From: Flavobacteriales bacterium UBA4011
GTDB lineage: Bacteria; Bacteroidota; Bacteroidia; Flavobacteriales_D; Crocinitomicaceae
Reading direction: 5' to 3'
Assembly: GCA_002384725.1 (NCBI GenBank)
Contig: DGBF01000142.1
Coordinates: forward strand, 2,682 to 32,190
Length of the DNA: 29,509 nt
Part shown: piece by piece, positions 7,904 to 14,960 of the stretch
Position numbering within the stretch: the first letter of the stretch is position 1
Layout: each line of letters starts with the position of its first letter
The notes under the pieces: generated by a model
The model's input: only the letters and a program-made list of their open reading frames with translations
Told to the model about the DNA's origin: nothing
The model's database searches: none
Translations under genes and position numbers: made by a program

Positions 7904-8590
7904 TTAACAGTTTTTTAAAATCGATTCAAAGAAAGCCCGCCCGTCTTCGTTGGCTAAATCCTTGTCTGCCGCTCTTTCTGGATGGGGCATCATGCCGAAA
8001 ACGTTTCTTCCTTCGTTACAAATTCCAGCAATATTATTCACGGATCCATTTGGATTAGCTTCGGCTGAAGCGATACCATTTTCGTCTACATATTGAAACA
8101 AAACTTGGTTGTTGTCTATCAATCTTTTAATCGTAGCGTCGTCTGCATAAAAACGTCCTTCACCATGTGCGATAGGAATTTTGTATGATTTACTTATGTC
8201 TAAATCTTTTGTAATACCACTTTCGTTCGACGCAGGTTTCAAATTCACATTTTTACAAATGAATTTTTGTTGGTCGTTGTGCAAAAGAGCTCCGTCTAAC
8301 AATCCAGATTCCGTTAAAATTTGGAATCCGTTGCAAATGCCCAAGACATATTTCCCTGCTTTCGCATGTTCGATAACCGACCCCATTATAGGCGAAAGTT
8401 TTGCAATTGCACCCGAACGAAGGTAATCTCCATACGAAAAACCACCAGGAAGCACCACGAAATCTACCCCTTTCAGGTCGGTATCTTTGTGCCAAAGGCG
8501 TTCCACTTTTTGATTAAGAATATTTTCCAAAACGTAGACCATGTCTTCGTCACAGTTAGAGCCAGGAAAGGTTACAACACCAAATGTCAT
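7904..8590 (-). CDS. purQ: FGAM synthase glutaminase subunit PurQ
   Basis: Class I glutamine amidotransferase that supplies ammonia to PurL in step four of purine synthesis. 228 residues. The nucleophile is Cys86 in LGICNGFQIL; the triad is completed by His203 and Glu205 in MMPHPERA; VLPGGFSYGDYLRSGAIAK (47-65) and AHGEGRFY (141-148) are PurQ signatures. A stand-alone PurQ implies the split PurQ/PurL/PurS complex rather than the single long PurL; neither partner is in this window. Confidence 0.97.
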   Translation of the reverse strand: MTFGVVTFPGSNCDEDMVYVLENILNQKVERLWHKDTDLKGVDFVVLPGGFSYGDYLRSGAIAKLSPIMGSVIEHAKAGKYVLGICNGFQILTESGLLDGALLHNDQQKFICKNVNLKPASNESGITKDLDISKSYKIPIAHGEGRFYADDATIKRLIDNNQVLFQYVDENGIASAEANPNGSVNNIAGICNEGRNVFGMMPHPERAADKDLANEDGRAFFESILKNC

Positions 8591-8632
8591 GTTTAAAAGC
8601 TTGTAAAGTTGCCGTAAAATTAGTCATTTTGA

Positions 8633-8657
8633 CCGCTTTAAAGGCGGGAAAAAGCGG
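8633..8657 (-). terminator. Weak stem-loop between the DUF6427-like gene and purQ
   Basis: ccgcttt (8633-8639) and aaagcgg (8651-8657) are perfectly complementary. There is no clear T-run on the minus strand, so partial attenuation or no function is as likely as termination. The sequence around 8631-8646 also resembles the left arm of the repeat at 1126-1270. Confidence 0.3.
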
Positions 8658-8679
8658 AAAGTTATCCAACAAAAAGAAA

Positions 8680-9639
8680 CTAGAAGGGAAGAAAGAGTTT
8701 CCCAACGGTATAAATGAGAATGAGGTAGACCAAAGAACTGCTTAACCATTGATATGCTTTAATGGAAAGGCCGAATGTTAAAAAGAAACTTATCGGGATA
8801 AAGAGCAAGCTAAAACGCTCAATTTGACCGAAAAAAATGTAATCTAAACTACCCAACAACATGCAAAAAGCTGAAAAGATAAAAAGTGCTCGCATCAATC
8901 TTTTAGCGCGGATGGAGGTTTTTTGACTTTGTTTATTCAGCGCTAGAAAGCTGACCAAAATGGTGAAAATAATCAAGGTGGCAGTGACCAAGAAATCCAA
9001 TTGAATTTTTAAATAGTCGGTAGATGTGCTAATTAATCGCATGGAAATTTCATTTTCCTGAAACATGGAAAAAACCACTGCATACAAAAGCGGCACACCA
9101 AATCCTACTGCAAGTAGACTAAATTCTCGAAAAAGTATGGGACGAAGCGCGATGACCATGAAATATAAGAAGGGAAAAAACACAAGCAGTGCGGGATGAA
9201 AAGTAGTCGCTAATCCGACGAGAAAACCAGCGTTGAAAACGGCTTTGTTTCCTTTTTCCTTTTGGGACAATTTAAAGACTTCAAAAAGAGCAAGAATCAA
9301 CAGAAAGTGAGAAATTGACAATCCATCCAATTGATAAAATGCATGATAGAAACTGAAATAAGCAACATAAATAAGGGAAGTTATGTAGGTATTTCGATCA
9401 ATAAAATCGTTCCGATTAAAAAGGACGTTAAGCAACAAAGCATTTCCAAGAACGAAAATTGGGCCGAGTGTGAGCGTCAAACCTTGCGGAAGTTGAAAGT
9501 CACTTCCCCAAAGTCCTAGATTGGTAGTTGGTGCGTATTCATAATAACCCGACCACAAATTCAATATGACCAAAAGCCCAACAATAAAGGGCAATAGGAG
9601 CAGAACTACGGGTCGATTTCCGGTAAACAACTGAATCAT
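8680..9639 (-). CDS. Polytopic membrane protein, DUF6427-like
   Basis: 319 residues from ATG 9639. The frame could extend to a TTG at 9663, but the ATG gives the more natural start MIQLFTGNRPVVLLLLPFIVGLL. About eight to nine hydrophobic segments, including the last (SSLVYLILIYTVGKLFLPF), predict an integral inner-membrane protein. It resembles the DUF6427 family of flavobacteria, which I recall lying near purD. Function unknown; no catalytic motif seen. It is 89 bp upstream of purQ on the same strand. Confidence 0.6.
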   Translation of the reverse strand: MIQLFTGNRPVVLLLLPFIVGLLVILNLWSGYYEYAPTTNLGLWGSDFQLPQGLTLTLGPIFVLGNALLLNVLFNRNDFIDRNTYITSLIYVAYFSFYHAFYQLDGLSISHFLLILALFEVFKLSQKEKGNKAVFNAGFLVGLATTFHPALLVFFPFLYFMVIALRPILFREFSLLAVGFGVPLLYAVVFSMFQENEISMRLISTSTDYLKIQLDFLVTATLIIFTILVSFLALNKQSQKTSIRAKRLMRALFIFSAFCMLLGSLDYIFFGQIERFSLLFIPISFFLTFGLSIKAYQWLSSSLVYLILIYTVGKLFLPF

Positions 9640-9702
9640 CGCTGCGAAGATAATTAAAATCAATCGCGTAGTATCGTGTTTTTCAAGAACTCCTTTTTTG
9701 CG

Positions 9703-9710
9703 TAGCTTTG
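9703..9710 (+). promoter_or_regulatory. -7 promoter element for DUF4286-rsmA, probably leaderless
   Basis: tagctttg is an exact TAnnTTTG match, separated from ATG 9714 by three bases. The expected initiation site lies at or within a few bases of the ATG, so the mRNA should have essentially no 5' leader. Confidence 0.6.
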
Positions 9711-9713
9711 CAT

Positions 9714-10028
9714 ATGATTTTGTACAACGTAACTGTTAGCATTGACATAACCGTTAGAGAACAATGGTTGAAATATATGCGTGAAAAACATATTCCAGAA
9801 GTGATGGAAACGGGCCATTTTTTAGAAGCTCGAATTTGTCGTGTTGATGGCGAAGAGGAAGGTGGAATGACCTACGCAACAACCTATTTGTGCGAAAGTC
9901 AGGATGTTTTCGATGAGTATGAGGCAAAACATGCAGCAGCGTTGCGTAAAGAATTCAACGAAATGTGGGCTGGAAAATTCGCTGCTTTTCGAACATTTTT
10001 AAATGTAGTAGAAGAATTCAAACGATGA
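9714..10028 (+). CDS. DUF4286 family protein
   Basis: 104 residues from ATG 9714; the frame extends two codons upstream to a TTG, but that codon is inside the promoter element, so the ATG is preferred. The protein reads MILYNVTVSIDITVREQWLKYM, then HIPEVMETGHFLEARICRV and a closing AFRTFLNVVEEF, the pattern of the small cytoplasmic DUF4286 family (a ferredoxin-like dimeric fold is likely, by analogy). Function unknown. Its TGA overlaps the rsmA ATG (10025-10028), suggesting translational coupling. Confidence 0.85.
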   Translation: MILYNVTVSIDITVREQWLKYMREKHIPEVMETGHFLEARICRVDGEEEGGMTYATTYLCESQDVFDEYEAKHAAALRKEFNEMWAGKFAAFRTFLNVVEEFKR

Positions 10029-10810
10029 GCGTTCAACCAAAAAAACACCTCGGGCAGCATTTCCTCACAGACAAAAACATGTGTCGGAAAATTGCCGATC
10101 AATTCATAGAAAGTCACGATTGCCACAATGTTTTGGAAATAGGTCCAGGAATGGGCGCTTTAACCGATTTTTTATTGAAAAGAGAAGGATTGAACGTAAA
10201 AGTGATGGAAATCGATAGGGATTCTGTTGCCTATTTAGAGGAGAACAAGCCAAAATTAAAAGATAAAATTTACTCAGCAGATTTTCTGAAAACGGATATC
10301 ACTCAACTTTTCGACGGGGAGCCATTCGCAGTGGTTGGAAATTTCCCGTACAATATCTCTTCTCAAATCATCTTCAAATGTATAGAAAACAGAGATTTGG
10401 TGCCTGAAATTATGGGCATGTTTCAAAAAGAAATGGCAGAACGAATTGCTGAAAAACCTGGAACGAAAGTGTATGGAATTATCTCTGTTCTCACCCAAGC
10501 TTTTTATGACATCGAATATTGTTTTACAGTTGATGCACAGATGTTTAACCCGCCGCCAAAAGTGCAATCGGGCGTCATTCGCTGTGTCAGAAACAGCACC
10601 CAAAAATTGGCTTGCGATGAAAAATTATTCATTCAAATAGTAAAAGCAAGTTTTAATCAACGCAGAAAAACAATCCGAAATTCGGTAAAAGGATTTTTGA
10701 AAGGGAATGTTGTTGAAGACCAAATCTTCACGCTACGACCAGAAAGGTTAAGCGTAGAAGATTTTGTGTACTTGACGAATTTGATTGAGAAATTAATTCC
10801 TGGGGATTAA
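10025..10810 (+). CDS. rsmA: 16S rRNA (adenine1518-N6/adenine1519-N6)-dimethyltransferase RsmA (KsgA)
   Basis: Dimethylates two adjacent adenines in helix 45 of 16S rRNA during late 30S assembly. 261 residues from ATG 10025; the frame stays open further upstream, but MSVQPKKHLGQHFLTDKN is the canonical KsgA N-terminus. SAM-binding motif VLEIGPGMGALTDFLL, acidic motif VMEIDRDSV, and catalytic VGNFPYNISSQI (usual N-[LF]-P-Y motif) are present, followed by the C-terminal helical domain (NQRRKTIRNSVK). Overlaps the DUF4286 gene by 4 bp. Confidence 0.96.
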   Translation: MSVQPKKHLGQHFLTDKNMCRKIADQFIESHDCHNVLEIGPGMGALTDFLLKREGLNVKVMEIDRDSVAYLEENKPKLKDKIYSADFLKTDITQLFDGEPFAVVGNFPYNISSQIIFKCIENRDLVPEIMGMFQKEMAERIAEKPGTKVYGIISVLTQAFYDIEYCFTVDAQMFNPPPKVQSGVIRCVRNSTQKLACDEKLFIQIVKASFNQRRKTIRNSVKGFLKGNVVEDQIFTLRPERLSVEDFVYLTNLIEKLIPGD

Positions 10811-10819
10811 CATTCAACA

Positions 10820-10846
10820 TTAAGATTCGCATTGCGAAAACTTTAA
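10820..10846 (+). terminator. Possible stem-loop downstream of rsmA
   Basis: ttcgc (10826-10830) pairs with gcgaa (10834-10838) around a 3-nt loop; outer ttaag (10820-10824) can pair with ctttaa (10841-10846) across small bulges. There is no strong T-run. It sits between convergent rsmA and dxs. Confidence 0.3.
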
Positions 10847-10934
10847 GGAAATCAGCTCATTAAGTATAAGGAAAAAATGAATGACCTTGAACTCTTAATT
10901 TCTCAGACCATTAAAATCTTTGCGGGGACAAAAA

Positions 10935-12893
10935 TCACCCCAACTTCTCCGAAGCAATAGAATCACTTCCTTCCGAATAATCCAACATCCTTTTCACCGT
11001 TTTCTCGATTCCCGTTTTGTCGAAACCGCATTCTGCCCACAATTCTTTTTGTTTTCCGTGGTGTACGTATCTATCTGGAATTCCAAGACGAACAACTTGC
11101 GCAGAATAATTGTGCTCTGCCATGAACTCAATAACAGCAGAACCAAACCCACCCATTACTGTTCCGTCTTCGACTGTAATTACTTTCTTGAATTTCGAAA
11201 ACACTTCGTGAAGCATTACCTCGTCGATTGGTTTTACAAAACGCATATCGTAATGTGCCACAGACATTCCGGTTGCTTTCATGTCGGCAATCGCTTCTAT
11301 AGCAAAATTTCCTGGATGACCAATGCTCAATATCGCTAAGTCAGAACCGTTGGTCAATTTGCGACCTGTTCCCACTTTAATTTCTTTCATGGCTGTTTTC
11401 CATTCCGTCATCACCCCTTTTCCTCTTGGGTAACGAATACTGAATGGCCCTTTGTTTTCCAATTGCGAGGTATACATCATGTTCCTCAATTCCGACTCAT
11501 TCATCGGTGCAGAAACAGTCATGTTTGGAATACAACGCATGTACGCTAAATCGTATGCACCGTGATGCGTAGCGCCATCAGCTCCAACCAATCCGCCGCG
11601 ATCTAAACAGAAAACAACATTCAAATTTTGAATAGCAACATCGTGCAAAACTTGGTCGTACGCACGTTGCATGAACGACGAATAAATATTACAGAACGGC
11701 ACCATTCCTTGTGTTGCCAATCCAGCCGAAAAAGTAACAGCGTGTTGTTCTGCAATCCCGACGTCAAACGCACGATTTGGCATTGCCTTCATCATGATAT
11801 TCAAGGAGCATCCGGAAGGCATAGCAGGTGTAACACCCATTATTTTATCATTTTTTTCGGCCAATTCTACAATAGTATGACCAAAAACTTCTTGATATTT
11901 AGGCGGCTCAGGTTGTTTAGGAATAATCTTTACGATTTCACCCGTATCTTTATTAAATACACCTGGTGCGTGCCATTGCGTCGGATTTCCTTCTTCAGAA
12001 AACTTATATCCAGCACCTTTTCGTGTAATGCAGTGTAAAATTTTAGGTCCAGGGATTTTTTTTAAATCTTCTAATATTTTCGCCATTCCGATAGCATCGT
12101 GTCCATCAATGGGGCCGAAATAACGGAATTTTAAGGACTCGAAAAGATTGCTATCCTTCATCAATCCTGTTTTCATTGCATTCGAAATTTTCGATGCAAT
12201 GGTCTGCGCATCGGGGCCAAACTTGGATATTTTCCCAAGCAATTTCCAGATATCGTCTTTTACTTTATTGTACGTATGCGAAGTTGTAATGTCGGTCAAA
12301 TATTGATTTAATGCTCCAACATTCGGGTCAATCGACATGCAATTGTCGTTCAAAATCACCAATAAATTGGCATCTTTTTCGAATCCAGCGTGGTTCATTC
12401 CTTCAAATGCCAAACCAGCCGTCATAGCACCATCGCCAATTACAGCAATATGTTGACGTTCTTTTTCGCCCTTGTAATTATTGGCAACAGCCATGCCAAG
12501 CGCAGCAGAAATGGAAGTAGAACTGTGTCCCACCCCGAAGGTATCAAACTCACTTTCAGAACGTTTCGGAAAACCAGAGATTCCACCTTTCAATCGGTTG
12601 GTATGAAAAATATCACGTCGACCCGTTAAAATTTTATGTCCGTATGCTTGGTGACCAACGTCCCAAACCAGCTGATCATATGGTGTATTAAAAACATAAT
12701 GCAAAGCAACGGTCATTTCCACCACTCCAAGGCTTGCCCCGAAGTGGGAATTTCCAATTTCAGATATTACATCAACTATGTACTGACGTAATTCTTCTGA
12801 AACCTGTGGCAAATCATCCACAGAGAAATTTTTGCGAAGATCTTCGGGCAGATTTATTTTTTCTAGAAATGGTCCAGGTTTGTATGTATGCAT
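10935..12893 (-). CDS. dxs: 1-deoxy-D-xylulose-5-phosphate synthase
   Basis: Thiamine-diphosphate enzyme condensing pyruvate with glyceraldehyde-3-phosphate, the entry to the MEP isoprenoid pathway (also feeding thiamine and pyridoxal synthesis). 652 residues, slightly longer than the usual 620-640. His50 and His81 (DVGHQAYGHKILTGR); ThDP/magnesium motif from GDGAMTAG (153-160) to NDNCMS (182-187); catalytic Glu382 in GIAEQHAVTFSAG; LDRGGLVGADGATHHG; C-terminal transketolase domain with ITVEDGTVMGGFG. Monocistronic on its strand, with its own promoter. Confidence 0.97.
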   Translation of the reverse strand: MHTYKPGPFLEKINLPEDLRKNFSVDDLPQVSEELRQYIVDVISEIGNSHFGASLGVVEMTVALHYVFNTPYDQLVWDVGHQAYGHKILTGRRDIFHTNRLKGGISGFPKRSESEFDTFGVGHSSTSISAALGMAVANNYKGEKERQHIAVIGDGAMTAGLAFEGMNHAGFEKDANLLVILNDNCMSIDPNVGALNQYLTDITTSHTYNKVKDDIWKLLGKISKFGPDAQTIASKISNAMKTGLMKDSNLFESLKFRYFGPIDGHDAIGMAKILEDLKKIPGPKILHCITRKGAGYKFSEEGNPTQWHAPGVFNKDTGEIVKIIPKQPEPPKYQEVFGHTIVELAEKNDKIMGVTPAMPSGCSLNIMMKAMPNRAFDVGIAEQHAVTFSAGLATQGMVPFCNIYSSFMQRAYDQVLHDVAIQNLNVVFCLDRGGLVGADGATHHGAYDLAYMRCIPNMTVSAPMNESELRNMMYTSQLENKGPFSIRYPRGKGVMTEWKTAMKEIKVGTGRKLTNGSDLAILSIGHPGNFAIEAIADMKATGMSVAHYDMRFVKPIDEVMLHEVFSKFKKVITVEDGTVMGGFGSAVIEFMAEHNYSAQVVRLGIPDRYVHHGKQKELWAECGFDKTGIEKTVKRMLDYSEGSDSIASEKLG

Positions 12894-12909
12894 TTTTTGA
12901 ATTCTTCTA

Positions 12910-12940
12910 CAAATTTATTGGTAATTCGTTAAGTAACCAA
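12910..12940 (-). promoter_or_regulatory. dxs promoter (-33 and -7 elements)
   Basis: On the minus strand the -7 element taaatttg (complement of 12910-12917) lies 20 nt downstream of a ttg -33 box (complement of 12938-12940). ATG 12893 is 16 nt beyond the -7 element. Confidence 0.6.
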
Positions 12941-13031
12941 CAAGTGAGACCTTTGTTTTCTCCACAGTGTTAATTTTTGTGAAATACAGGGGTTGGATTT
13001 ATCGGGAATTAGGGGTTGGTTGCCTCTGCTT

Positions 13032-13059
13032 CTTTGCGTTTATATAAATCCACGCAAAG
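13032..13059 (-). terminator. Perfect 8-bp inverted repeat across the GT9 stop codon
   Basis: ctttgcgt (13032-13039) and acgcaaag (13052-13059) are exact complements; the 12-nt loop contains the GT9 stop codon (13040-13042). No T-run follows on the minus strand, so it may be a rho-independent-like or mRNA-stability hairpin rather than a classic terminator. Confidence 0.35.
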
Positions 13060-14026
13060 CACCAACAACCTTCTCAACATCCTGCTCCACCATACACCGA
13101 AAATGCTTCTTCGGACAATCCTGATACCCAATCTTCGAACACGGTCGACAAGACAAATCTTTCACTTCATGTATTGAAAATAATTCTGGATTACTCGGAA
13201 AATAAGGATACATACCAAATTCGGGAATAGTATTCCCCCAAACAGAAATAACGGGGACTTCAAAACAAGAAGCAATGTGCATCAATCCTGTATCATGAGT
13301 CAACAAAACAGAAGCTTGTTTAACAATGGAGGCACTTTGTTGAAGATTAAATTTACCACAAGAATTGATAATTTCTTTACCATTTAATAAGGTAGCAATT
13401 TCATTCCCTTTTGCTTCATCTTCAGGCCCACCGAGGAGCACAATTGTCGAATCAAGATCTTTCAAAATTTCAACCATTTTATCCGTCGGCAAACATTTGG
13501 TGGCAAATTGCGCACCTATCGCAACACCAATATATTTTTTAGTATTCAGCTCCAATTCCTGCTGAATATCGACTTCGTTTTCTGCTGAAATATAAAATTC
13601 ACAGGGGGAATCATCTTTTTTTACGCCCAGAGATTCCACCGCTTGCATGTATCGATCTACAATGTGAACCTTCGGCATTTTTTTCATTTTCAGATTCACC
13701 AGCATCCATTTCTGAACATTTAATTTCTTGAACGATGCAGACGGTTTCCTCAGTTTTTTCTTCAAAGCAAGCGTTCGAATATTGTGGTGTAAGTCTATTA
13801 CTTGATCAAAATTCTCCTTTTTTAAAGCATCAATGATTTCATCAATCGACTTTTCTATCGTCCACAGTTTGTCAATTCTAGGATTGTTTTCGAGCAGAGA
13901 AGAAAACTTGGATTTGGTGAGATAATGAATTTCAATATCCGTCAATTGTTCTTTCAATCCACGCAAGACGGGCGTCGTCAAAACGATATCGCCGATGGAA
14001 CTGAAACGAACAATTAAGATTTTCAT
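13040..14026 (-). CDS. Glycosyltransferase family 9 (LPS heptosyltransferase-like)
   Basis: 328 residues. N-terminal MKILIVRFSSIGDIVLTTPVLRGLK is the GT9/WaaF-type start; the C-terminal domain has VLLGGPEDEAKGNEIA (nucleotide-sugar site) and LTHDTGLMHIASCFEVPVISVWG, the GT9 signature with conserved Asp-Thr-Gly. The end carries a Cys cluster (SCRPCSKIGYQDCPKKHFRCM-type pattern, about 292-312) that might bind metal. Probably transfers heptose or a related sugar to lipid A-core on the cytoplasmic face of the inner membrane; donor and acceptor unknown. No other LPS gene is adjacent. Confidence 0.9.
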   Translation of the reverse strand: MKILIVRFSSIGDIVLTTPVLRGLKEQLTDIEIHYLTKSKFSSLLENNPRIDKLWTIEKSIDEIIDALKKENFDQVIDLHHNIRTLALKKKLRKPSASFKKLNVQKWMLVNLKMKKMPKVHIVDRYMQAVESLGVKKDDSPCEFYISAENEVDIQQELELNTKKYIGVAIGAQFATKCLPTDKMVEILKDLDSTIVLLGGPEDEAKGNEIATLLNGKEIINSCGKFNLQQSASIVKQASVLLTHDTGLMHIASCFEVPVISVWGNTIPEFGMYPYFPSNPELFSIHEVKDLSCRPCSKIGYQDCPKKHFRCMVEQDVEKVVGALRGFI

Positions 14027-14030
14027 GGGA

Positions 14031-14038
14031 CAAAAATA
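14031..14038 (-). promoter_or_regulatory. -7 promoter element for the GT9 gene, probably leaderless
   Basis: Minus-strand tatttttg (complement of 14031-14038) matches TAnnTTTG; only four bases (tccc) separate it from ATG 14026. Confidence 0.55.
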
Positions 14039-14133
14039 GATATTTATGCGGCGAATATGTTATTGCCCATACTTTTTTGTCCAGAAGTAAGAAACTTACA
14101 CCGGATTAACTTTTAAACCCGCAACTTTCTAAT

Positions 14134-14141
14134 TAAATTTG
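14134..14141 (+). promoter_or_regulatory. -7 promoter element for the YebC-family gene
   Basis: taaatttg, exact TAnnTTTG match, 21 nt before ATG 14163, giving a short leader of roughly 15 nt. No convincing -33 box. Confidence 0.55.
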
Positions 14142-14162
14142 GGCTCTTAAAAAAGTTCACAA

Positions 14163-14873
14163 ATGGGAAGAGCGTTCGAATACCGCAGAGCAGCAAAAGA
14201 AAAGCGTTGGGACAAAATGTCGAAATTGTTTCCTCGATTGGGGAAAGCGATCACTATGGCAGCCAAAGAAGGTGGTGAGGATCCATCCATGAATGGTTCC
14301 TTGCGCTCAGCGATTCAAAATGCGAAGGCACAAAACATGCCAAAAGACAATATAGAAGCGGCTATCAAAAGAGCGTCGGCGAAGGATGTTGAAGCTTTCC
14401 ATGAAATTATTTATGAGGGAAAAGGGCCGCATGGAGTTTTGGTCTTTATGGAGTGCGCAACAGACAATCCAACGCGAACAGTTGCGAATGTAAAATCGTA
14501 TTTCAATAAAGCCAACGGAGCAATTGTGGCTACAGGTTCTTTAGAATTTATGTTCAACCGAAAATGTATCTTCGAGATAGAAAAGGCGAAAGGAATGGAC
14601 CCAGAAGAAATGGAACTGGAGCTCATAGATGCTGGATTGGAAGAAATCGAAGTATTGGAAGATAAGTTCGTGATTTATGGTGAATACACCGCTTTCGGAA
14701 CACTTGCCTCTGCTTTGGAAGAAAAAGGAATAGAGCCCATAAAATCGAATTTGGAGCGTATTCCAACTTCACCAGTTAAGTTTTCAGACGAACAATTGGT
14801 AGATATTGAAAAAATGTTGGATAAAATCGAAGACGATGACGACATTCAGCAAGTTTTCACGAACATTGCCTAA
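14163..14873 (+). CDS. YebC/PmpR (TACO1-like) family protein
   Basis: 236 residues, standard length. N-terminus [21 protein letters not shown], then [36 protein letters not shown] (about 36-72), the YebC signature; [16 protein letters not shown] and [17 protein letters not shown] follow. Family members have been described as DNA-binding regulators and, more recently, as ribosome-associated factors easing difficult peptide-bond formation; sequence alone does not choose. Cytoplasmic. Separated from sprE by an 87-bp gap containing a hairpin. Confidence 0.93.
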   Translation: MGRAFEYRRAAKEKRWDKMSKLFPRLGKAITMAAKEGGEDPSMNGSLRSAIQNAKAQNMPKDNIEAAIKRASAKDVEAFHEIIYEGKGPHGVLVFMECATDNPTRTVANVKSYFNKANGAIVATGSLEFMFNRKCIFEIEKAKGMDPEEMELELIDAGLEEIEVLEDKFVIYGEYTAFGTLASALEEKGIEPIKSNLERIPTSPVKFSDEQLVDIEKMLDKIEDDDDIQQVFTNIA

Positions 14874-14910
14874 TTAATTTATCGAGAATTCATAAATTTA
14901 TGCTTTAATA

Positions 14911-14939
14911 CAATAAAATAGGGCTTTCCCGTTTTATTG
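14911..14939 (+). terminator. Hairpin between the YebC-family gene and sprE
   Basis: caataaaa (14911-14918) is complementary to ttttattg (14932-14939), with an inner ggg (14921-14923)/ccc (14928-14930) and small bulges. It ends 21 nt before the sprE ATG and has only short T-tracts, so it could be a terminator for the upstream gene or a structure in the sprE leader. Confidence 0.45.
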
Positions 14940-14960
14940 TTAGTCAAGAAAACCAGTTTA

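Noticed and set aside
10877..10960. A 27-codon plus-strand frame with a purine-rich stretch before its ATG
   Set aside because: It runs into the 3' end of convergent dxs, is AT-rich and of low complexity, and has no promoter box; it could be chance.
14937..14960. TTG 14937 as the sprE start
   Set aside because: It is part of the hairpin at 14911-14939 and would add eight polar residues before an otherwise ideal lipoprotein signal beginning at ATG 14961.
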